From: Paracoccaceae bacterium
GTDB taxonomy: Bacteria > Pseudomonadota > Alphaproteobacteria > Rhodobacterales > Rhodobacteraceae
Length of the DNA stretch: 21,628 nucleotides
Direction of reading: 5' to 3'
Assembly: GCA_027069385.1 (NCBI GenBank)
Contig: JALXER010000138.1
Coordinates: 1 to 21,628 of the forward strand
A model generated the notes under the pieces. It was not told where the DNA came from. It made no database searches and worked only from the letters and a program-made list of their open reading frames with translations. Shown piece by piece: positions 6,947-15,738 of the stretch. Positions within the stretch are counted from its first letter, which is position 1. Each line of letters starts with the position of its first letter. Made by a program: the position numbers and the translations under genes.

Positions 6947-9900
6947 ATGAAATTCGACCGCAAGTTTACCTCGGCCAAATCCGGTGCTTATGGCACCATG
7001 GAATTCACCACCCGCAGTTCCGAGATCCGCAACCCGGACGGCACGCTGGTGTTTTCGCTGGAAAATATGGAAGTGCCGGCAAGCTGGTCGCAGGTGGCCA
7101 GCGATGTGCTGGCGCAGAAATATTTTCGCAAGGCCGGTGTGCCCGCGGCGCTGAAGCGGGTCAGGGAAAAGGGTGTGCCCGAATTCCTGTGGCCCTCGGT
7201 CGAAGATGAAAAGGCGATGGCCAAGCTGCCAGCGGATGCGCGCTATGGCTCCGAAACTTCGGCCAAGCAGGTGTTTGACCGGCTGGCAGGGACCTGGGCC
7301 TATTGGGGCTGGAAAGGCGGTCATTTTTCAACCGAGGCCGACGCCAGGACCTATTATGACGAAATGCGTTATATGCTGGCCAACCAGATGGCTGCGCCCA
7401 ACTCGCCGCAATGGTTCAACACCGGCCTGTTCTGGGCCTATGGCATTGACGGTCCGGCGCAGGGGCATTTCTATGTGGATTACCGGACCGGCAAACTGGT
7501 GAAATCGACCTCTTCTTACGAACACCCGCAGCCCCACGCCTGCTTTATCCAGTCGGTCAATGACGATCTGGTCAATGAAGGCGGCATCATGGATCTGTGG
7601 ACCCGCGAGGCGCGCCTGTTCAAATACGGGTCGGGCACCGGCACCAATTTCAGCTCGCTGCGCGCCGCCAACGAGAGCCTTGGCGGGGGCGGTAAGTCGT
7701 CGGGTCTTATGTCTTTCCTGAAAATCGGTGACCGTGCGGCGGGGGCGATCAAGTCGGGCGGCACCACGCGGCGCGCCGCCAAAATGGTGATCGTCGATGT
7801 GGATCACCCCGATGTCGAGGAATTCATCAACTGGAAGGTGATCGAGGAGCAAAAAGTGGCCTCGCTGGTCGCCGGTTCCAAAATGCACGAAGAAAAGCTG
7901 AACGAGATTTTCGGGGCGATCCGCACATGGGACGGGGCTGAAAACGACGCTTTTGACCCCAAGAAAAACCCGGCACTAAAGGCCGCTATTCGCAGTGCGC
8001 GCAAGGTGATGATCCCCGAAGGCTATGTCAAACGGGTGTTGCAATATGCCGAGCAGGGCTTTGCCAGCATCGAATTTCCGACCTTTGACACCGATTGGGA
8101 TAGCGACGCCTATCTGTCGGTCTCGGGGCAGAATTCGAACAACACGGTGCGGGTAACGGACGCGTTTTTGCAGGCGGTCAAGGATGATGCGGAATGGGAA
8201 CTGATCCGCCGCACCGATGGCGAGGTTGCCAAAACCGTCAAGGCGCGTGATCTATGGGATAATATCGGCCATGCGGCATGGGCCTCGGCCGATCCGGGCA
8301 TCCAGTATCACGACACCATCAACGCCTGGCATACCTGCCCCGAAGATGGCGAGATTCGCGGCTCCAACCCTTGTTCCGAATACATGTTTCTGGACGATAC
8401 CGCCTGCAATCTGGCCAGCATGAACCTGCTGACCTTCCTAAAAGACGGGGTGTTTGACGCCGCTGCCTATATGCACGCCACGCGGTTCTGGACGGTAACG
8501 CTGGAAATCTCGGTGCTGATGGCGCAATTCCCCAGCCCCGAAATTGCCGAGCGCAGTTTCAAATTCCGCACCCTTGGTCTTGGCTATGCCAATATCGGCG
8601 GGCTGCTGATGAATATGGGCTATGGCTATGACAGTGACGAGGGCAGGGCGCTGACCGGTGCCCTGACCGCGATCATGACCGGCGAAAGCTATCGCACCTC
8701 AGCCGAAATGGCTGCGGAACTGGGGGCGTTTTCGGGCTATGCCAAAAATGCCGAACATATGTTGCGGGTGATCCGCAACCATCGCCGCGCCGCCTTTGGC
8801 GAAACCACGGGCTATGAAGGGCTGGCGGTGCCGCCGGTGCCGCTCGACCATGACAATTGCCCCGACGGCGCGCTGATCAACCTTGCGCACAAGGTCTGGG
8901 ATGAGGCGCTGGCGCTGGGCGAAAAGCACGGCTATCGCAATGCGCAGGTCAGCGTGATTGCCCCCACCGGCACGATCGGGCTGGTAATGGATTGCGACAC
9001 CACCGGTATCGAGCCGGACTTTGCGCTGGTCAAATTCAAGAAACTGGCCGGGGGCGGCTATTTCAAGATTATCAACCAGTCGGTGCCTGCGGCGCTGGTC
9101 AAACTGGGCTATAAGCCTGCGCAGATAGAGGAAATTATTGCCTATGCCGTCGGGCATGGCAGCCTTGGCAACGCGCCGGGCATCAACTCTACCAGCTTGC
9201 TGGGGCATGGCTTTGGCGAGGAAGAAATCGGCAAGATCGAAGAGGCGCTCGGCTCTGCCTTTGATCTGCGCTTTATCTTCAACCAGTGGACGCTGGGCAC
9301 CGATTTTTGCACCGGCACGTTGGGCATTCCGGCCGACAAGCTGAATGACCCGGGCTTTGATCTGCTGCGCCATCTTGGTTTTACAAAAGAACAGGTGGAC
9401 GCCGCCAACCGGCACGCAATCGGCACCATGACGCTTGAAGGCGCGCCGTTCTTGAAGCCCGAGCATTACAGCGTATTCGACTGCGCCAATACCTGCGGCA
9501 AGGATGGCAAGCGCTATCTGTCGGTGGACAGCCACATCAAGATCATGGCAGCGGCACAAAGCTTTATCTCGGGGGCGATCTCCAAGACCATCAACATGCA
9601 TAATGATGCCAGCATCGAGGATTGCAAGGCCGCCTATGAAACCAGCTGGGCGCTGGGGATCAAGGCGAACGCGCTTTATCGGGACGGCTCCAAGCTAAGC
9701 CAGCCACTAAGCAGCGCCCTGATCGAGGATGACGATCTGGAAGAAGCGCTGGAAGAAGCCGCACCGGCGGATCGTGTGCAGGTGCTGGCCGAGAAAATGG
9801 TCGAAAAGATCGTGTACAAAGAGGTGGCGCGCGGTCGCGAAAAACTGCCGCAACGCCGCAAGGGCTATACCCAAAAGGCCACGGTGGGCGGGCACAAGGT

Positions 9901-10549
9901 TTACCTGCGCACCGGCGAATACCCCAACGGCGATCTGGGCGAGATTTTCATCGACCTGCACAAGGAAGGCTCGGGCTTTCGCGCCATGATGAACAACTTT
10001 GCCATCGCGATTTCGGTCGGGCTGCAATACGGGGTGCCGCTGGACGAATTTGTCTCGGCATTCACCTTTACCCGGTTTGAACCGGCGGGGATGGTGCAGG
10101 GCAATGACAGCATCAAATCGGCGACCTCTATTCTGGATTATATCTTCCGCGAGTTGGCGATTTCGTACCTTGATCGCGATGATCTGGCCCATGTGGTGCC
10201 CGAGGGCGAGAATTTCGACACGCTGGGCCGTGGCGAGGAAGAGGGTGCGCCCAATGTCAGCACGCCCAGCGATGCGGCGAGCAACTCGCTGGAACTGATC
10301 AAGCAGATTTCTTCGGCCGGGTATTTGCGCAAGCGCGTACCTAACGGGCTGGGGCTGGTCAAGGATGTGGAGGTCGATGCGGTGCAGATCGCGGTCGAAT
10401 CCACCACCATGGAATTGTCGGACCGCGCCAAGGCCAAGATGCAGGGCTACGAGGGCGACCCGTGCGGCGAATGCGGCAACTTTACCCTGGTGCGCAACGG
10501 TACATGTATGAAGTGCAACACTTGCGGGGGGACCTCGGGGTGTAGCTAA
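6947..10549 (+). CDS. nrdJ: Adenosylcobalamin-dependent (class II) ribonucleoside-diphosphate reductase
   Basis: This 1200-residue class II ribonucleotide reductase reduces ribonucleotides to deoxyribonucleotides using a coenzyme B12-generated thiyl radical, independent of oxygen. Conserved sites include the substrate-proximal redox cysteine C199 (QPHACFIQSVND), the radical-site motif NPCSE with C476 and E478, and the second redox cysteine C487 (TACNLASMNL). Further matches are APNSPQWFNTG, IAPTGTIGLVMDCDTTGIEP and the ALYRDGSKLSQPL block typical of the long B12-dependent enzymes. The C-terminus is cysteine-rich (C1173, C1176, C1187, C1190, C1193, C1199), suggesting metal binding or disulfide relay. 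No N-terminal ATP cone is evident. GAAGGA at 6933-6938 supports the start. The gene is monocistronic, ending before a strong terminator. Confidence 0.97.
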   Translation: MKFDRKFTSAKSGAYGTMEFTTRSSEIRNPDGTLVFSLENMEVPASWSQVASDVLAQKYFRKAGVPAALKRVREKGVPEFLWPSVEDEKAMAKLPADARYGSETSAKQVFDRLAGTWAYWGWKGGHFSTEADARTYYDEMRYMLANQMAAPNSPQWFNTGLFWAYGIDGPAQGHFYVDYRTGKLVKSTSSYEHPQPHACFIQSVNDDLVNEGGIMDLWTREARLFKYGSGTGTNFSSLRAANESLGGGGKSSGLMSFLKIGDRAAGAIKSGGTTRRAAKMVIVDVDHPDVEEFINWKVIEEQKVASLVAGSKMHEEKLNEIFGAIRTWDGAENDAFDPKKNPALKAAIRSARKVMIPEGYVKRVLQYAEQGFASIEFPTFDTDWDSDAYLSVSGQNSNNTVRVTDAFLQAVKDDAEWELIRRTDGEVAKTVKARDLWDNIGHAAWASADPGIQYHDTINAWHTCPEDGEIRGSNPCSEYMFLDDTACNLASMNLLTFLKDGVFDAAAYMHATRFWTVTLEISVLMAQFPSPEIAERSFKFRTLGLGYANIGGLLMNMGYGYDSDEGRALTGALTAIMTGESYRTSAEMAAELGAFSGYAKNAEHMLRVIRNHRRAAFGETTGYEGLAVPPVPLDHDNCPDGALINLAHKVWDEALALGEKHGYRNAQVSVIAPTGTIGLVMDCDTTGIEPDFALVKFKKLAGGGYFKIINQSVPAALVKLGYKPAQIEEIIAYAVGHGSLGNAPGINSTSLLGHGFGEEEIGKIEEALGSAFDLRFIFNQWTLGTDFCTGTLGIPADKLNDPGFDLLRHLGFTKEQVDAANRHAIGTMTLEGAPFLKPEHYSVFDCANTCGKDGKRYLSVDSHIKIMAAAQSFISGAISKTINMHNDASIEDCKAAYETSWALGIKANALYRDGSKLSQPLSSALIEDDDLEEALEEAAPADRVQVLAEKMVEKIVYKEVARGREKLPQRRKGYTQKATVGGHKVYLRTGEYPNGDLGEIFIDLHKEGSGFRAMMNNFAIAISVGLQYGVPLDEFVSAFTFTRFEPAGMVQGNDSIKSATSILDYIFRELAISYLDRDDLAHVVPEGENFDTLGRGEEEGAPNVSTPSDAASNSLELIKQISSAGYLRKRVPNGLGLVKDVEVDAVQIAVESTTMELSDRAKAKMQGYEGDPCGECGNFTLVRNGTCMKCNTCGGTSGCS

Positions 10550-10553
10550 GGAA

Positions 10554-10636
10554 GGTGCGTGGAGACCACGCACCCTACGGGGTGCGGCCACGTCAAGAAC
10601 AGGAGGAAGGGGGCATTTTTCTGCTCGTCCCCTTCC
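10554..10636 (+). other. Stem-loop chain in the nrdJ 3' untranslated region
   Basis: Three stems follow the nrdJ stop. A is GGTGCGTGG-AGA-CCACGCACC (10554-10574, 9 bp). B is CGCACCC-TACG-GGGTGCG (10569-10586, 7 bp). C is GGAAGGGG/CCCCTTCC (10605-10636) with a 16-nt loop. A and B share bases 10569-10574 and so cannot form together. None has a T-run. Confidence 0.6.
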
Positions 10637-10699
10637 GGCATTCAGGCCGCAGGCAAACAAACCGAGCGGTATAACGATGAGCCTGAGATGCAAAACTTA

Positions 10700-10728
10700 G
10701 GGGGATGGTTCGCCATCCCCCCTTTTTT
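10700..10728 (+). terminator. Intrinsic terminator of nrdJ
   Basis: A 9-bp GC-rich stem GGGGGATGG/CCATCCCCC is capped by a TTCG tetraloop and followed within one base by six T. It lies about 150 nt after the nrdJ stop codon. On the opposite strand no T-run follows the stem, so it works for rightward transcription only. Confidence 0.93.
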
Positions 10729-10986
10729 ATGCCCGCTCCGATAACACCACGATCCGCGCTACCAGACGATCGTTACTGACGTTACTTGCAGGGCAACCCC
10801 GATACCTCGGTTGTGACCTTGTCCAACCCGTCGATCCGCGAGTTTAGCCGGTGTTGATGCTTCTTTTGATTCACCATGAGCGTTGCCGCTTTCAGGTGAT
10901 CCCGAAAACTCGCTATTTGGCCCCGATAGAAAAGGGTTTAACGCCGGTGGTGTCGGATTAATGGAGCCTGACCCTAGGTCTACGCC
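10729..10986. other. Gap between nrdJ terminator and ilvH
   Basis: This 258-bp convergent gap contains no recognisable gene except the short minus-strand frame at 10782-10877 listed separately. Near the ilvH stop the octamer ACCTAGGG occurs twice on the minus strand; its CCTAGG cores could form a 6-bp hairpin, but no T-run follows. I see no clear ilvH terminator. Confidence 0.4.
10782..10877 (-). CDS. Possible small protein or gene remnant (31 aa)
   Basis: A short frame begins MVNQKKHQHRL and ends VSGLPCK. The open frame continues upstream of the ATG for about 20 more codons (reading FYRGQIASFRDHLKAATL) without a start, so it may be the tail of a decayed gene rather than an intact small gene. 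Ribosome-binding evidence before the ATG is weak. It is on the same strand as, and about 110 bp downstream of, ilvH. No family is recognised. Confidence 0.2.
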   Translation of the reverse strand: MVNQKKHQHRLNSRIDGLDKVTTEVSGLPCK

Positions 10987-11550
10987 CTAGGTGTTGCCAC
11001 GCGCCAGTGCCGCCACGCCGGTGCGGGCGAATTCAACCAGCCCGAGCGGGCGCATCAGATCGGAAAAGGCGTCTATTTTTTCAGAGGTGCCGGTGATTTC
11101 AAACACAAAACTGTCCAGCGTGCTGTCAACCACGTTTACACGGAATACGTCGGCAAGGCGCATGGCCTCTACCCGTTTTTCGCCGGTCCCCACGACCTTT
11201 AGCAGAGCCATCTCGCGCTCCACACTTGGCCCTTCGACGGTCAGGTCATGCACGCGGTAAACCGGCACGATGCCACCCAGTTGCGCCTTGATCTGTTCGA
11301 TGACTGCCGGCGTGCCGGTGGTGACAATGGTAATGCGCGAGCGGTGCCCCTTGGTGTCGGTTTCGGCTACGGTCAGGCTGTCGATATTATAGCCGCGGCC
11401 TGAAAACAGGCCGATGACTCGCGCCAATGTGCCCGCCTCGTTATCGACCAGCACCGCAAGGGTGTGGGTTTCCTCGCGCTCGTCAAGCGGGTTTTTCAGG
11501 TCATAGGCGCTTTTGCGGCTGGAGCCTTGTTTGAGGTTGAGCGAATTCAT
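10987..11550 (-). CDS. ilvH: Acetolactate synthase small (regulatory) subunit
   Basis: This 187-residue regulatory subunit of acetohydroxyacid synthase confers valine feedback inhibition on the catalytic subunit. An ACT domain spans about residues 28-102 (HTLAVLVDNEAGTLARVIGLFSGRGYNIDSL, then HRSRITIVTTG), and the conserved C-terminal domain includes REMALLKV and FVFEITGTSEKIDAF. The N-terminal extension of roughly 26 residues (MNSLNLKQGSSRKSAYDL) is longer than in E. coli IlvH. AAAGGAA lies at good distance before the ATG. It is the third structural gene of the ilv operon, separated from the catalytic subunit gene by a sulfotransferase-like gene. The symbol ilvN is used equally for this subunit. 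Confidence 0.95.
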   Translation of the reverse strand: MNSLNLKQGSSRKSAYDLKNPLDEREETHTLAVLVDNEAGTLARVIGLFSGRGYNIDSLTVAETDTKGHRSRITIVTTGTPAVIEQIKAQLGGIVPVYRVHDLTVEGPSVEREMALLKVVGTGEKRVEAMRLADVFRVNVVDSTLDSFVFEITGTSEKIDAFSDLMRPLGLVEFARTGVAALARGNT

Positions 11551-11565
11551 GGCGGGATTCCTTTG

Positions 11566-12342
11566 TCAGTTCTGGGCCGTTGTACGCAAGTGGCGCGGCG
11601 CGGGCAAGGTGATGCTGCCGTCATCGGGCAGATCGGCACGGTGGATGATGAAATCCAGAAACAGCGGGGTAAATTCCTGCGCGATCAGTTTAGCCAGACC
11701 CGGGTCCATTTCGTCGGTAAAGCGCTGGCGCTGGCCTTTGTATTTCTGGGTAAAGCGGTTGGTCAGCACATGGCGGGCGATAAAGGCGGCATCGGCCTGC
11801 AACCCCAACTGGTGCAGAATACGGCGGGCGGTGGCCTCGGTGTCAAAGGCCAGATCGTCATAGTAAAGCGGCAGCACGCCGGGCAGGCGCAGCCACGCGG
11901 TCAGTGAATTGGTCTGGTGGCGGATATTGTCAAAAGCGTCGTCCAGGGTGTGGATCTCGGCAAAACCGGGCACTCCGGCGGCGCGGGCGCGTTCACCAGC
12001 ATTGACCATGGACAGCGCCATATCGCGCGGATCGCGATAGACCGCGTGGGCGATGGCCTGTCCGCGCTGCATCAGCCCGACCACCGCCGGATCATCGGGG
12101 CGGGTATGGGTTTTGATCACCACCGGATGGCCGATGTTGCGTACCTCTTCCAGCAATTCCTCGGCCTGTTCGGGGCTGATATGCTGGGCCATATTGATGC
12201 GCCGCCCCGCAACCAGCGCCGAGGATGTCAGCAGCGGTTGCGAATAGCCGCAATATTCAAGCGCGGTGCGCACCAGCTCGAACCCGAGGGTCGAACCGGC
12301 GCGAGTCATGCCATAGCTGAAATAGAGCAGTGGCGTGGCCAT
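11566..12342 (-). CDS. Sulfotransferase-like protein in the ilv operon
   Basis: This 258-residue protein has features of PAPS-dependent sulfotransferases: an N-terminal strand-loop-helix YGMTRAGSTLGFELVR (10-25) in the place of the 5'-phosphosulfate loop, VVIKTHTR (74-81), and VYRDPRDMALSMVN (101-114), which matches the 3'-phosphate-binding R-D-P-R-D...S motif. There is no signal peptide, so it should be cytosolic. The acceptor is unknown. It starts 2 bp after the acetolactate synthase large-subunit stop and ends 15 bp before the small-subunit start, so it is certainly co-transcribed and shares the leader attenuator. A link to branched-chain amino acids is suggested only by position. A P-loop protein that has lost sulfotransferase activity remains possible. 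Confidence 0.75.
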   Translation of the reverse strand: MATPLLYFSYGMTRAGSTLGFELVRTALEYCGYSQPLLTSSALVAGRRINMAQHISPEQAEELLEEVRNIGHPVVIKTHTRPDDPAVVGLMQRGQAIAHAVYRDPRDMALSMVNAGERARAAGVPGFAEIHTLDDAFDNIRHQTNSLTAWLRLPGVLPLYYDDLAFDTEATARRILHQLGLQADAAFIARHVLTNRFTQKYKGQRQRFTDEMDPGLAKLIAQEFTPLFLDFIIHRADLPDDGSITLPAPRHLRTTAQN

Positions 12343-12344
12343 GA

Positions 12345-14099
<1,755 letters not shown>

Positions 14100-14156
14100 G
14101 TCTCTTACTCCGTATTTTGGCGGGCGATGCCCTTGGTTGGTGATTCTGTGATGGTC

Positions 14157-14183
14157 AAAAAAAAGCCCCCAGAGTTTGGGGGC
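14157..14183 (-). terminator. ilv attenuator terminator
   Basis: On the minus strand GCCCCC-AAACTCT-GGGGGC is followed directly by eight T. It lies between the leader peptide stop (14209) and the ilvB start (14099), so it would end transcripts before the structural genes. Two upstream pairings could compete or pace the ribosome: ATAAAAAC/GTTTTTAT (14212-14219 with 14199-14206), overlapping the leader stop codon, and AGGCGCG/CGCGTCT (14226-14232 with 14184-14190), abutting the terminator stem. Confidence 0.93.
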
Positions 14184-14208
14184 AGACGCGATATTCGGAT
14201 AAAAACGG

Positions 14209-14271
14209 TTAGTTTTTATTCGGCCCGCGCCTTGCGTTCACCACCACTAGAATGTCGATATCGTTTTTCAT
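14209..14271 (-). CDS. ilvL: ilv leader peptide (20 aa)
   Basis: This 20-codon frame reads MKNDIDILVVVNARR followed by GPNKN and a TAA stop. Codons 5, 7, 8, 9, 10 and 11 are Ile, Ile, Leu, Val, Val, Val, exactly the three products of the pathway it precedes. This is the classical composition of a ribosome-mediated attenuation leader, in which scarcity of charged Ile-, Leu- or Val-tRNA stalls the ribosome and prevents the terminator at 14157-14183 from forming. There is no Shine-Dalgarno sequence before the ATG, only an A-rich stretch ending CCT. The promoter predicts transcription starting at the A of the ATG, so translation would be leaderless. The name is by analogy with other ilv leaders. 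Confidence 0.9.
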   Translation of the reverse strand: MKNDIDILVVVNARRGPNKN

Positions 14272-14278
14272 AGGTTTT

Positions 14279-14307
14279 TTTGTACGAATAAGCGCCCCCA
14301 AGGTCAA
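14279..14307 (-). promoter_or_regulatory. ilv operon promoter
   Basis: On the minus strand TTGACC (14302-14307), a 17-bp spacer and TACAAA (14279-14284) form a near-consensus sigma-70 promoter. The base seven positions after the -10 is 14272; the next, 14271, is the A of the leader ATG and the likely purine start site. Confidence 0.8.
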
Positions 14308-14376
14308 CGACTAATTAAGAACAATATTGCCGCATGGGGCGAAAATATTGTCGATTCTTGCCGAAATTTCGATGGG

Positions 14377-14399
14377 TCAGTAAATATTACCTTTACTGA
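14377..14399. promoter_or_regulatory. 8-bp dyad between ilv and TRAP operons
   Basis: TCAGTAAA and TTTACTGA form a perfect inverted repeat with a 7-bp spacer. It lies about 70 bp upstream of the ilv -35 element and about 165 bp upstream of dctP. It resembles a regulator binding site; which operon it serves is unclear. Confidence 0.45.
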
Positions 14400-14430
14400 A
14401 TGGTCAAATCGACGGAATCAAGCGTAGACT

Positions 14431-14442
14431 ATTGTATACATT
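14431..14442. promoter_or_regulatory. Operator-like site upstream of TRAP operon (GntR type)
   Basis: ATTGTATACATT has the perfect 8-bp palindrome TGTATACA at its centre. The T-G-T-n-n-A-C-A pattern resembles operators of FCD-type GntR regulators, which often control TRAP operons. About 20 bp downstream TTGTCA with a 17-bp spacer and GCATAT could be a weak promoter. No GntR gene lies in the window. Confidence 0.45.
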
Positions 14443-14565
14443 CATCGCTCGTTTTCCTTGTCAAATGAAATTTGCCATTGGCATATGTCAATTCAGCCGT
14501 TAACTTATGCATACTTAATCGATCGGCTATGCAAAAATTGCATGGCGTTTATCTGGGAGGAATAC

Positions 14566-15651
14566 ATGGATCGTCGTTCTTTTATCACCAAGGCAGCCCT
14601 TGGTGGCACCGCACTTGCATCCGCAAGCGCTCTGGCAGCACCTGCCTATGCACAGGGCAACCGCACCCTGACCATGGTTACATCATGGGGCCGTGGTCTG
14701 GCGGGCATTTTTGATGCGGCACAGTATGTTGCCGATGCCATCACCACCATGTCCGACGGGTCGCTGACCGTCGAAATCAAAGCCGCCGGCGAGCTGGTTG
14801 GCGCGCTCGAAGTGTTTGACGCTGTTTCCAGTGGTCAGGCCGATATGTACCACTCTGCCGACTATTACTATATCGGGCAGCATCCGGCGCTGGCTTTCTT
14901 TACGACCGTTCCTTTCGGGATGACCGCACAGGAAACCATGAACTGGTATCACCACGGTGGCGGGCAGGAAGCCCATAACGAACTGGGCGAAGTGTTCAAC
15001 CTGAAACCGTTCCTTGCCGGTAATACCGGTGCGCAGGCCGGTGGCTGGTTCAAACAGGAAATGAACAGCCCCGAGGATTTCAACGGTCTGAAATTCCGTA
15101 TGCCGGGTCTGGGTGGTCAGGCACTGGGTAAACTGGGTGCTTCGGTGCAGACATTGCCGGGTTCCGAAGTGTATCAGGCGCTGGCATCGGGTGCGATTGA
15201 CGGCACCGAATGGATCGGCCCCTGGGCTGACGAGGTTGCCGGTTTCCAGGAAATCACCAAAACCTACTATACCGCCGGTTTCCACGAGCCGGGCGCAGCC
15301 CTGACCTTGGCCACCAACCTTGACGTGTTCAACGAACTGTCGCCGGCCCATCAGAAAATCATCGAGATTGCCTCGGGTGCCGCGCACCAGTGGAGCCTTG
15401 CCCTGTTCCTGAACAATAACGGTGCGGCGCTGCAACGCCTGATTTCCGAAGGGGTTCAGGTTCGCCAGTTCAATGATCAGATCTGGGATGCATTCGGTGC
15501 GGCCTCGGCCGAAGTACTGGACGGCTATATGGAAGACGAGCTGTTCGCGCGTATCCGCGGGAACTATAACGCCTCCATGAAAGATTCGTCCGGCTGGATC
15601 CAGGAATCCGTAGGGGTCTATCGCGCCCAGCGTGACCGCGTGATCGGCTAG
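14566..15651 (+). CDS. TRAP transporter substrate-binding protein (DctP/TakP-like)
   Basis: This 361-residue periplasmic solute receptor belongs to a TRAP transporter. I chose the ATG at 14566, preceded by GGGAGGAA, over a longer frame from 14458. This start gives the twin-arginine-like signal MDRRSFITKAALGG followed by a hydrophobic stretch to APAYAQ (about residue 30). The mature part has the DctP fold landmarks: SWGRGLAGIFDAAQYVADAI, GQADMYHSADYYY, FNGLKFRMPGLGG carrying the carboxylate-binding arginine, and ASGAIDGTEWIGPWAD. These resemble the 2-oxo-monocarboxylate receptor TakP of Rhodobacter, so the ligand may be pyruvate or a related keto acid; this is inference. A hairpin separates it from dctQ. 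Confidence 0.92.
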   Translation: MDRRSFITKAALGGTALASASALAAPAYAQGNRTLTMVTSWGRGLAGIFDAAQYVADAITTMSDGSLTVEIKAAGELVGALEVFDAVSSGQADMYHSADYYYIGQHPALAFFTTVPFGMTAQETMNWYHHGGGQEAHNELGEVFNLKPFLAGNTGAQAGGWFKQEMNSPEDFNGLKFRMPGLGGQALGKLGASVQTLPGSEVYQALASGAIDGTEWIGPWADEVAGFQEITKTYYTAGFHEPGAALTLATNLDVFNELSPAHQKIIEIASGAAHQWSLALFLNNNGAALQRLISEGVQVRQFNDQIWDAFGAASAEVLDGYMEDELFARIRGNYNASMKDSSGWIQESVGVYRAQRDRVIG

Positions 15652-15669
15652 GCTTTTGCCAAACAACAT

Positions 15670-15695
15670 CCCCCGCCGGATCGTTTCGGCGGGGG
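15670..15695 (+). other. Intercistronic hairpin between dctP and dctQ
   Basis: CCCCCGCCG and CGGCGGGGG form a 9-bp GC stem with an 8-nt loop. No T-run follows. It starts 18 bp after the dctP stop and is probably a transcript-stabilising or attenuating structure giving more binding protein than permease. Confidence 0.75.
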
Positions 15696-15738
15696 ACTCC
15701 AAGCGCCCATTTCCAACAATTAGAGCGAGACCGAACAG

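Noticed and set aside
8699..9601. 300-codon open frame antisense to nrdJ
   Set aside because: Shadow frame opposite a highly conserved enzyme; no ribosome binding site or family motif.
10559..10744. 61-codon open frame after nrdJ
   Set aside because: It runs through the stem-loops and terminator and has no ribosome binding site or protein-like composition.
14458..14565. Longer start for the TRAP binding protein
   Set aside because: The extra 36 residues precede a complete signal peptide, and the ribosome binding site GGGAGGAA is directly before the ATG at 14566.
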